A DNA stretch of 64,000 nucleotides from contig CBDFIN010000012.1 of the NCBI GenBank assembly GCA_965248135.1, positions 1,240,001-1,304,000 on the forward strand. The letters run 5' to 3'. Both the position numbers and the translations under genes were made by a program. This document shows positions 55,569 to 62,410 of the stretch, one piece after another. Numbering within the stretch: the stretch's first letter is position 1; each line of letters opens with the position of its first letter. This DNA is from SZUA-100 sp965248135. Its GTDB lineage: Bacteria > Pseudomonadota > Alphaproteobacteria > Rhizobiales > Rhizobiaceae. The notes under the pieces are model-generated. The model worked only from the letters and a program-made list of their open reading frames with translations, did no database searches and was not told the DNA's origin.

Positions 55569-57101
55569 ATGAATATCGCCAATTGGCTTTCAAGCGCATC
55601 GAAAACCGCACCGGACAGACCGGCCTTGATGACCGGGCTAGCCATTGATGCTGATTATCGCGAATTTGCCCGTCGGGCGGGCGCCATTGCCGCTTCGCTG
55701 ATTAACCACCACGCTATTGCGCCTGGAGACCGGATCGCTCTCTATATGGCCAACAGCACGAAATATCTTGAGGCACTCTATGGTGTCTGGTGGGCCGGTG
55801 CGGTGGTCGTGCCGGTCAATGCCAGGCTGCATCCTCGCGAGGCGGCGTGGATTTTGCAGGACGCCGGGGCGAAGCTGGTATTTTCCACCGAGGATGCCAT
55901 CAAGAATCTCGACGATGCTCACATGAGTCACATCCTGGTTGCGGGCGATGAATATCAAGCGATGACGGCTTTTGATGCGCTGGCTGAACCGGTGCTGCGC
56001 GCTGACAATGATCTCGCCTGGATATTTTATACCTCCGGCACCACAGGCAATCCAAAGGGCGTAATGCTATCGCACGCCAATCTGGTGGCGGCATCGGTCT
56101 CTTACCTGGCCGATGTCGATCAGGTGGAACCGGGTGATGCAGTACTTTATGCCGCACCAATTTCGCACGGCGCGGGGATCTATAATTTCATTCATGTGCG
56201 CATGGGCGCCCGACACGTGGTGCCGGAATCGGGCGGTTTCAATCCGCAGGAAATCGCAACTCTGGCGCCGCAGCTTGGCAATGTATCGATGTTTGCCGCG
56301 CCAACCATGGTGCGCCGGTTGATCGACTATGGCGGCAATGCGAATTATGGCGGCGACGGCATCAAGACCATCGTCTATGGCGGTGGGCCAATGTACCAGG
56401 CCGACATCCTCGCCGCACTGGAGAAGTTCGGCAATCGTTTTGTCCAGATTTACGGGCAAGGTGAATCGCCAATGACCATCACCGCGCTGGGCAGGCGCCA
56501 TCATGGTGAGCAAGAGCATTCACGTTTTGCCCAGCGTCTTGGTTCGGTCGGCACCGCCCACAGCGTTGTCGAAGTCCGCATCGGTGACGGCATGGGAAAT
56601 GCTGCCGCTGTCGGGAAGAATGGCGAAATTGAAGTGCGTGGACTGACGGTCATGCTGGGCTATTGGGGTAACCCGGCAGCAACCGATGCGGTACTCAAGG
56701 ACGGCTGGTTGATGACCGGAGATATCGGCAGGTTCGATGAGGATGGTTTTTTGACCCTCAGCGACCGGTCAAAGGATGTTATCATCACCGGTGGTTCAAA
56801 CGTCTATCCGCGCGAAGTAGAGGAGGTGTTGTTACAGCATCCCGATATCGCAGAAGTATCGGTGATCGCCCGCCCGCACGCTGAATGGGGCGAGGAAATT
56901 GTTGCCTGTGTCACCACCAAGCCTGGATGTCAGCTGGACGAAAAAGCCCTGGATGCGCTTTGCCTCGACAATATCGCGCGATTTAAGAGACCGAAGGTCT
57001 ATGTCGTATTTTCGGAACTGCCGAAGAACAATTACGGCAAAATACTGAAAACGAACCTGCGCGCATTGATCGCCAAAAAAACCCCCCATATCGAGGAGTG
57101 A
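55569..57101 (+). CDS. AMP-dependent acyl-CoA synthetase/ligase
   Basis: A 510-residue ANL-superfamily enzyme. The P-loop-like motif is IFYTSGTTGNPKGVMLSH, the adenine motif is VQIYGQGESPMT, WLMTGDIGRFDEDGFL holds the ribose Asp, and ITGGSNVYPREVEEVL is the hinge. LPKNNYGKILK carries the catalytic Lys. The substrate acid is unknown. The next gene encodes a 3-hydroxybutyrate dehydrogenase (7 bp gap), so an acetoacetate- or short-acyl-activating role is plausible but unproven. Confidence 0.88.
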   Translation: MNIANWLSSASKTAPDRPALMTGLAIDADYREFARRAGAIAASLINHHAIAPGDRIALYMANSTKYLEALYGVWWAGAVVVPVNARLHPREAAWILQDAGAKLVFSTEDAIKNLDDAHMSHILVAGDEYQAMTAFDALAEPVLRADNDLAWIFYTSGTTGNPKGVMLSHANLVAASVSYLADVDQVEPGDAVLYAAPISHGAGIYNFIHVRMGARHVVPESGGFNPQEIATLAPQLGNVSMFAAPTMVRRLIDYGGNANYGGDGIKTIVYGGGPMYQADILAALEKFGNRFVQIYGQGESPMTITALGRRHHGEQEHSRFAQRLGSVGTAHSVVEVRIGDGMGNAAAVGKNGEIEVRGLTVMLGYWGNPAATDAVLKDGWLMTGDIGRFDEDGFLTLSDRSKDVIITGGSNVYPREVEEVLLQHPDIAEVSVIARPHAEWGEEIVACVTTKPGCQLDEKALDALCLDNIARFKRPKVYVVFSELPKNNYGKILKTNLRALIAKKTPHIEE

Positions 57102-57108
57102 GAATCCC

Positions 57109-57918
57109 ATGACAGATTTTTTGAGCGATAAAACCGCGCTGGTTACCGGTTCTGTGCAAGGTATTGGCAAGGCCGTCGCGCTGAAGCTTGCCGGATGTGG
57201 CGTCAAACTTGCGGTGCACGGGCTTGCAACCGGTGCAGAAGCTGCTGCCGTGGTCGAAGAAATGCATGAGGCGGGAGCCTCCGGGTGCCGGTTTTTCGAG
57301 GCCGATTTTACCGATAGCGCGGCAATTGACGGTCTCATGGACGCGGTTGAGGAATGGAGCGGCGGGGCCGATATTCTGGTCAACAATGCCGGCATACAAA
57401 AGACCGGCGCTATTGACGAGCTGGATGTGGAAACCTGGAACGCCATTGTCGCGGTCAATCTGTCGGCGGCATTTCACACCATGCGCCGGGCCATGCCGAA
57501 GATGGCGGAGCGGGGCTTTGGCCGGGTTGTTAACATCGCCTCTGTACACGGGCTGGTGGCGTCAGCACAAAAGGCGCCCTATGTGGCCAGCAAATTCGGC
57601 CTTGTCGGCATGAGCCGGGTGGCGGCACTCGAATATGCCGATAAAGGCTCCCGCCAAAGCGGTGGCGTGACGGTTAATTGCATTTGCCCGGGCTGGACCG
57701 AGACCGTTTTGATCGAACCGCAGGTGGAAGCACGTGCGGCGGCCCTTGGTGGCAGCCGCGAGGACGCGATCAGGGATCTGCTGAAGGAAAAACAGCCAAG
57801 TGCGCGCATGTCGCTGCCCTCGGAAATCGGCGATTTAACCCTTTGGCTTTGCGCTCCCGTGGCACACAATGTCACCGGCACCGCCATTCCGATTGATGGC
57901 GGCTGGACTGCGCAGTAA
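57109..57918 (+). CDS. 3-hydroxybutyrate dehydrogenase (SDR family)
   Basis: A 269-residue short-chain dehydrogenase. The NAD-binding motif is ALVTGSVQGIGKAVA, followed by LVNNAGIQ and the catalytic set N, S (NIASVHGLVAS), YVASK. VASAQKAPYVASKFGLVG and NCICPGWTETVLIEPQ are the features that mark 3-hydroxybutyrate dehydrogenases within the SDRs. It oxidises 3-hydroxybutyrate from PHB breakdown to acetoacetate. bdhA would be the name if the substrate is confirmed. Confidence 0.82.
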   Translation: MTDFLSDKTALVTGSVQGIGKAVALKLAGCGVKLAVHGLATGAEAAAVVEEMHEAGASGCRFFEADFTDSAAIDGLMDAVEEWSGGADILVNNAGIQKTGAIDELDVETWNAIVAVNLSAAFHTMRRAMPKMAERGFGRVVNIASVHGLVASAQKAPYVASKFGLVGMSRVAALEYADKGSRQSGGVTVNCICPGWTETVLIEPQVEARAAALGGSREDAIRDLLKEKQPSARMSLPSEIGDLTLWLCAPVAHNVTGTAIPIDGGWTAQ

Positions 57919-57920
57919 TA

Positions 57921-58076
57921 TCAGGGGAAATTAATATTGACCGATATGACCGGAGCTTCCATGGGTTTTGGCGAGGTGTGATTGGCGACCTGGTACTGGT
58001 ACCACGAACCGAGCGCAACGACAGCCAAAACCCAAAGGGACCCGGCCTTCGGTGGTGAAAAATCACCCGCTGACAT
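57921..58076 (-). CDS. Possible small single-TM protein
   Basis: A 51-residue open frame starting MSAGDFSPPKAG, with one clear hydrophobic helix (SLWVLAVVALGSWYQYQVA) and a short polar tail. GGA lies upstream of the ATG, which is weak. It lies between the convergent ends of the dehydrogenase and DUF1330 genes, downstream of DUF1330 on the same strand. I know no family for it. It could equally be chance. Confidence 0.35.
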   Translation of the reverse strand: MSAGDFSPPKAGSLWVLAVVALGSWYQYQVANHTSPKPMEAPVISVNINFP

Positions 58077-58086
58077 TGTTCCAATC

Positions 58087-58120
58087 CGCTTGTGGCCGTT
58101 AGGGCCAAGACGCACAAGCG
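58087..58120. repeat. Inverted repeat, 8-bp arms
   Basis: CGCTTGTG (58087-58094) and CACAAGCG (58113-58120) flank an 18-base loop that itself contains GGCC twice. No T-run follows, so it is not an ordinary intrinsic terminator. It sits between the small ORF and the 32-bp palindrome in the dehydrogenase/DUF1330 gap. Confidence 0.5.
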
Positions 58121-58140
58121 CCGGGTCGCTTCTCTGCCGA

Positions 58141-58172
58141 TAGCATGATCATTCCATGGAATGATCATGCTA
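58141..58172. repeat. Perfect 32-bp palindrome overlapping the DUF1330 stop
   Basis: The sequence from TAGCATGATCATTCCA to its exact reverse complement is a perfect 32-bp palindrome centred on CCATGG. Its last three bases are the DUF1330 stop codon (minus strand). The arms contain TAGCATGATCAT, the left-arm motif of the dispersed repeat family, suggesting a shared origin. There is no T-tract. Confidence 0.8.
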
Positions 58173-58457
58173 CACCCCCTCGACCATTACCATATCAGCG
58201 GTGGCGGCGGTGATGCGGATGGCCTTGGCCGCCTGATATTCCGGTGAATTATAGCAATCGACAGCCGCCTGCAGCGACGGGAATTCGATCACCACATTAC
58301 GCGACCGAGTAATCCCCTCCATACCCTTGTGGGCGCCACCGCGGGCCAGAAAACGGGCGCCGTGTTTCTCGAAAGCCGGTCTGGCGGCTGCCACATAGTC
58401 TGGATAACGCTCCTCGTTTTCCACATCCACATGGGCAATCCAATATCCTTTTGGCAT
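58170..58457 (-). CDS. DUF1330 family protein
   Basis: A 95-residue dimeric alpha-beta barrel (ferredoxin-like) protein. GYWIAHVDVENEERYPDYV opens it, FLARGGAHKGMEG and VVIEFPSLQAAVDCYNSPEYQ are the family blocks, and ITAATADMVMVEG closes it. DUF1330 proteins have no settled function. It lies 32 bp downstream of pyrF on the same strand, an arrangement seen in other rhizobia. Confidence 0.88.
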   Translation of the reverse strand: MPKGYWIAHVDVENEERYPDYVAAARPAFEKHGARFLARGGAHKGMEGITRSRNVVIEFPSLQAAVDCYNSPEYQAAKAIRITAATADMVMVEGV

Positions 58458-58488
58458 TATTTTCTCCGTCGTGTTTATGATGCGTATC

Positions 58489-59193
58489 TTATGCGGCCAT
58501 TTCCTTCAAAATTTCCTCAGCCGCCTTGGTGGGATTGTCGGCAGCGATCACCGGTCGGGCGACCACCAGATGGGATGCCCCGTTGGTCAGCGCATCTTTT
58601 GGTGTCATTGTTCTTTTTTGGTCACCGGCTGCGCTGCCACTAGGGCGAATGCCCGGTGTCACCAGCGCCATCTCGTTGCCGATCACCTTGCGGATTTCAA
58701 ACGCTTCCTGCGCCGAGGCGACAATGCCACCCATGCCGGCGGCTTTTGCCTGTGCCGCCCGTTTTAACACCAGCATTTTGGGGTCATCCAGATAGCCGGC
58801 CTCGTTGAGATCACCCGCATCCATGGACGTCAACACCGTTACACCAAGCAGACAAAGCGACGATCCGCAAGCCGCCTCCACCGCCGCACGCATGGCTTTT
58901 GGATAGGCATGTAGAGTGAGCATGTCGACACCCATTTTGGCGACCGCCTCAACACCCTTGGCGACAATGTTGTCGATATCCAGCAATTTCATGTCGAGAA
59001 AGACGCTTTTGCCGCTGTTTTTTAACTCCCTAGCCAGATCAAGACCACCAGCAAACGCGAGTTGATAGCCGATCTTATAAAAACCTATCCTGTCACCCAG
59101 TTCGGAAACCAGTTTTTCGGCAATTTCGACCGTTGGGACATCGAGGCCGACAATCAGTCGCCTGTCGGTGCTGGAAGAGGGTTTGTTGATCAT
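58489..59193 (-). CDS. pyrF: Orotidine 5'-phosphate decarboxylase
   Basis: A 234-residue barrel for the last step of UMP synthesis. LIVGLDVPTVEIAEKL opens it. VFLDMKLLDIDNIVAKGVEA has the catalytic Lys/Asp array (DxKLxDI). Later blocks are LTLHAYPK, VTPGIRPSGSAAGDQKR and LVVARPVIAADNPTKAAEEI. The ATG at 59193 overlaps the stop of the FMN reductase gene (ATGA). Confidence 0.95.
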   Translation of the reverse strand: MINKPSSSTDRRLIVGLDVPTVEIAEKLVSELGDRIGFYKIGYQLAFAGGLDLARELKNSGKSVFLDMKLLDIDNIVAKGVEAVAKMGVDMLTLHAYPKAMRAAVEAACGSSLCLLGVTVLTSMDAGDLNEAGYLDDPKMLVLKRAAQAKAAGMGGIVASAQEAFEIRKVIGNEMALVTPGIRPSGSAAGDQKRTMTPKDALTNGASHLVVARPVIAADNPTKAAEEILKEMAA

Positions 59194-59774
59194 GGGCGTC
59201 GGTACCAAACCGATTTGTTGATCAGCGACCTGCACAGGCTCTCAAGCAGATCAACCGCCCGGCCGGCTTTCAACGTTTCATCATCATTGTAGGCCTGGTC
59301 GGCGTTAGCAAGCGCCAGTTGCTCGGTTATCACCTGGGCGCCGATGCTGACCAAAATGTCGCGCAAATGTGGTAGCACACGTATGCCACCAAGACCGCCA
59401 CCCGATGCCGCAGCAAGCGCGAAAAGATTGCCGCGATAGGGAGCAAGCGGCTTGCCCTGGTCTTTCGAGATCCGGCTGATCCAGTCGAGGGTGTTTTTTA
59501 GTAATGGCGGCAGCGACGCATTATATTCGGGGGTGACAATGACGATGCCATGATGGCTGGCGAATAGCCGGGCGAGTTTATAAGCGTTCTGCGGAATACC
59601 TTTTTCCTTCTCCAGATCCTGGCTAAACAGCGGCAGGGGGAAATCAAGCAACGAAATCCGTGTCACTTCTGCATCCGCCAGCGCCAGTTCCTTGGCAATT
59701 ACGGCCGCAAGCCGCCCGTTGATCGAGCCGGCACGAACCGAACCGTGAAAAATCAATATTCTTGGCACGCTCAT
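59190..59774 (-). CDS. NADPH-dependent FMN reductase family protein
   Basis: A 194-residue flavodoxin-like protein. ILIFHGSVRAGSINGRLA binds FMN phosphate. VIVTPEYNASLPPLLKNTLDW is the classic PEYN motif of the NADPH-dependent FMN/azo/chromate reductases. AAASGGGLGGIRVLPHLRDIL is a second family block. The true electron acceptor is unknown. The ATG at 59774 is the family start; an extension to 59825 lacks similarity. It is followed by pyrF in the same operon. Confidence 0.88.
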   Translation of the reverse strand: MSVPRILIFHGSVRAGSINGRLAAVIAKELALADAEVTRISLLDFPLPLFSQDLEKEKGIPQNAYKLARLFASHHGIVIVTPEYNASLPPLLKNTLDWISRISKDQGKPLAPYRGNLFALAAASGGGLGGIRVLPHLRDILVSIGAQVITEQLALANADQAYNDDETLKAGRAVDLLESLCRSLINKSVWYRRP

Positions 59775-59850
59775 TGTGGCAACATCCTTCTGTTCGGCAC
59801 ACCCATCTCGCCAGATCGTTAACATGTAGAAATTGCTGTGTAAATTCCGC

Positions 59851-60004
59851 CTATAGCATGATCATGTTAAAATGATCATGGCTCATCAGGAGCGCACAGT
59901 GACCGGCGCTTTTGCGCCGCCCCAGCGGAGGCCCGGGCAGCGCCCGGATTGGCCGTGAGCGGAAGAAACTACAGACTGAATCAAATTATGATGCTCAGGC
60001 TATA
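59851..60004 (+). repeat. Dispersed repeat family, copy 4
   Basis: The most complete copy. It starts CTATAGC with an exact 9-bp inverted repeat (CATGATCAT / ATGATCATG), then GGCTCATCAGGAGCGCACAG, GTGAGCGGAAGA, and ends GGCTATA. The ends CTATAGC...GCTATA are short terminal inverted repeats. A 26-codon frame runs 59878-59958. It lies in the divergent gap between the FMN reductase and ppk2 genes, so it may affect either promoter. Confidence 0.85.
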
Positions 60005-60063
60005 TGGACGCGACAGGTTGAAGTCGGTAAGTTTTAAACAAAACCAACAGCCGAAAGCACAAC

Positions 60064-60933
60064 ATGACAAAAATTACCGTTGACGGGACAGCGCACGAAT
60101 TTGATCTCGACAATCCACAACTTGCCGAATGGGTGGCAAAGGAAGCTTTTTCCTCCGGCGGCTATGAATATGAAAAAAAGCTGAAACGCGCGAAATACGA
60201 GAAAACACTTACGGGTCTGCAAATTGAACTGGTCAAATTGCAGGCCTGGCTGCAGCAAACCGGCGCGCGCATCGTGATCGTGTTCGAGGGCAGAGACGCT
60301 GCCGGCAAGGGCGGCACCATCAATGCTTTTCGCTCCTATCTCAATCCGCGCCATGCCCGCACCGTTGCGCTGCGCAAGCCGACCGAAACCGAGCGCGGCC
60401 AGTGGTACTACCAGCGTTATATCAGTCATTTTCCCACCGACGGCGAAATGGTGATGTTCGACCGCTCCTGGTATAATCGGGCAGGGGTCGAGCCGGTAAT
60501 GGGATTTTGCAGCGAAGAGCAGCACACGAAATTTCTCGCCGAAACACCGGATTTTGAAGAGATGATTACCCGCGAAGGCATTCAGTTATTCAAGTTTTGG
60601 TTGAATGTCGGTCAAGAAATGCAGCTAAAGCGTTTTCATGACCGTCGTCACAATCCGCTCAAAGTGTGGAAATTGTCGCCGATCGATCTGAAATCCCTGA
60701 CCCGCTGGGATAATTATACCACCGCCCGCGACCAAATGCTCAATGCCACCCATTTTGACCATGCGCCATGGACGATCGTGCGCTCCAACGACAAGCGTCG
60801 CGCCCGCCTCAACGCGATCAGAACGGTGTTGGGCGCGATTTCCTATGATGACCGCGATGTGGGAGCTATCGGTGAAATTGATGACAGGATTGTTGGCTCG
60901 GGGCCGTCGTTCTTTAACAGTTTTGGCGCATAG
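60064..60933 (+). CDS. ppk2: Polyphosphate kinase 2
   Basis: A 289-residue PPK2 of the single-domain type. Walker A is VFEGRDAAGKGGTINAF; Walker B is MVMFDRSWYNRAGVEPVMGF, with the lid Arg/Lys in FHDRRHNPLKVWKLSPIDL. It moves phosphate between polyphosphate and nucleoside diphosphates/monophosphates; the subclass cannot be fixed with confidence. It is preceded by dispersed repeat copy 4 and followed by an AT-rich gap. Confidence 0.93.
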   Translation: MTKITVDGTAHEFDLDNPQLAEWVAKEAFSSGGYEYEKKLKRAKYEKTLTGLQIELVKLQAWLQQTGARIVIVFEGRDAAGKGGTINAFRSYLNPRHARTVALRKPTETERGQWYYQRYISHFPTDGEMVMFDRSWYNRAGVEPVMGFCSEEQHTKFLAETPDFEEMITREGIQLFKFWLNVGQEMQLKRFHDRRHNPLKVWKLSPIDLKSLTRWDNYTTARDQMLNATHFDHAPWTIVRSNDKRRARLNAIRTVLGAISYDDRDVGAIGEIDDRIVGSGPSFFNSFGA

Positions 60934-61012
60934 GAATGGTGGCAGCGGAGAGCGGTTTACTATTTGATAACCAGACAGTCAATTAACCTTTTGGTAATTC
61001 TATAATAACAAA

Positions 61013-61037
61013 CAAGATTAATATATTATTAATCTTG
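61013..61037. promoter_or_regulatory. Perfect AT-rich inverted repeat upstream of the GT2 synthase gene
   Basis: CAAGATTAATA and TATTAATCTTG are exact 11-bp inverted arms around TAT. The stem is too AT-rich for a terminator. A TATAAT lies just upstream (61001-61006) in the 60934-61159 gap, so an operator overlapping a promoter is a fair reading. No other element was seen in this gap. Confidence 0.45.
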
Positions 61038-61159
61038 CAAATAGAGTTGTGTTTGACTTCTATGTTTACTCCTTGAGAAAAAAAGTAAGTATATAAGTGT
61101 CCCGATGCCACCTTGGCAATCACAACAATAATCTCAAGGCGTTAGCGGGGCCAGCGAAA

Positions 61160-62410
61160 ATGATAGCAATCACGACAGTAGAATGGCTGTTTGCGCTGCT
61201 TGTCTTGATCGTTTTCACCAATCGATACGTATTGGGCTCTTTGTTGCGTGTCATCGATGTCCGCACCAAAGAGGAATTCAATTCGGATCCAAAAGTATGG
61301 CCTCACGTGACCATTGTTGTGCCGGTATTTTGCGAGGGGTCCAGCGTATTGAAGACGGCCGATTCATTTGCTGCCCTTGATTATCCCAAAGACCGGCTTT
61401 CAGTAGTGTTTATCGATGACTGCTCGACCGACGATACCTACAGCTATCTCGAACAGGCGGTCGCCCGATACAATTGGATGCAATTACGGCAAAACCCCCA
61501 CAATATGGGCAAGCGTCTGGGTATTAAAAGCACCGTATTGGAACTTGACAGCGAATTGGTCATGTCGGTCGATTCCGACGTTATTGTCGAACCTAACGTG
61601 GTGCGCGAGCTGGTGCGCCACATGTACTCATCAGGCAGCGATGCTGTTGGCGGTTGTGTCTTCGTTTCCAATGCCGGTCAGACCTGGCTGACTCGCATGC
61701 AAGCGGTCAAATACTGGGTCGGCTACCAGTTTTTGAAGAATGTTGAAAACGCCTATGACCATGTCATGTGCCTTTCCGGTTGTTTGACCCTTTATAAACG
61801 TGAGGCATTGCTGGCGGTTGATGAGGATGTTTCCAGCCGTACCTTTTTGGGTGATGAAGTCAAATATGGCGAGGATCGCTATTTGACCCGAAAATTGCTG
61901 GAACGCGGATACCGCACCCGTTTGTGTTTTACCGCACGCTGCTACACCAAGGCGCCACCAAAGATGAGCGAATATCTGAACCAGCAACTGCGTTGGCGGC
62001 GCTCGAACATGATCGATCTGATCACCGCGATACCCCATTTAAGCAAGTTCAATGTGCTTGTGCTGATTCATTATCTGTCGATGGGAACATTGCTGTTTTT
62101 CTATCCACTTTTTCTTGTTTCGAAGATGATGGAGATGGATTTTGTCATGCCGATGATCATGCATGCAATTTTGGTAACGGTTTTTGCCGTGGCATATGAG
62201 ATCAACAAACATCATCTACCGCAATTTGCCCGCACCTCTGGTGTCTGGTTTTTGGCGATGGCGATAGTTTTTCCAGTCATCTATGTCACCATGACACCGT
62301 TGGGTTTGTTTACACTGGGTACAACATCCTGGGAGACCCGCGGCGCGGCGGCTAAGCCCAGAAAAGTGGCAACGGCCAACGGCGATATGTCCACCAGCGG
62401 GGTTGGCTGA
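61160..62410 (+). CDS. Processive GT2 glycosyltransferase (Alg8/BgsA/HasA-like), membrane polysaccharide synthase
   Basis: About 416 residues. One N-terminal TM helix (VEWLFALLVLIVFTNRYVLG) precedes the cytosolic GT-A domain. VTIVVPVFCEG opens it, FIDDCSTDDT and SVDSDVIV hold the two donor/metal Asp sites, GEDRYLTRKLLERGY has the catalytic acidic site, and YLNQQLRWRRSN is the QxxRW motif of processive synthases. Three to four TM helices follow. It has no PilZ domain of its own. The ATG at 61160 is preferred over GTG 61097. Its stop overlaps the start of an adaptor gene (TGATG), so synthase and adaptor are coupled. The polymer made is unknown. Confidence 0.87.
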   Translation: MIAITTVEWLFALLVLIVFTNRYVLGSLLRVIDVRTKEEFNSDPKVWPHVTIVVPVFCEGSSVLKTADSFAALDYPKDRLSVVFIDDCSTDDTYSYLEQAVARYNWMQLRQNPHNMGKRLGIKSTVLELDSELVMSVDSDVIVEPNVVRELVRHMYSSGSDAVGGCVFVSNAGQTWLTRMQAVKYWVGYQFLKNVENAYDHVMCLSGCLTLYKREALLAVDEDVSSRTFLGDEVKYGEDRYLTRKLLERGYRTRLCFTARCYTKAPPKMSEYLNQQLRWRRSNMIDLITAIPHLSKFNVLVLIHYLSMGTLLFFYPLFLVSKMMEMDFVMPMIMHAILVTVFAVAYEINKHHLPQFARTSGVWFLAMAIVFPVIYVTMTPLGLFTLGTTSWETRGAAAKPRKVATANGDMSTSGVG

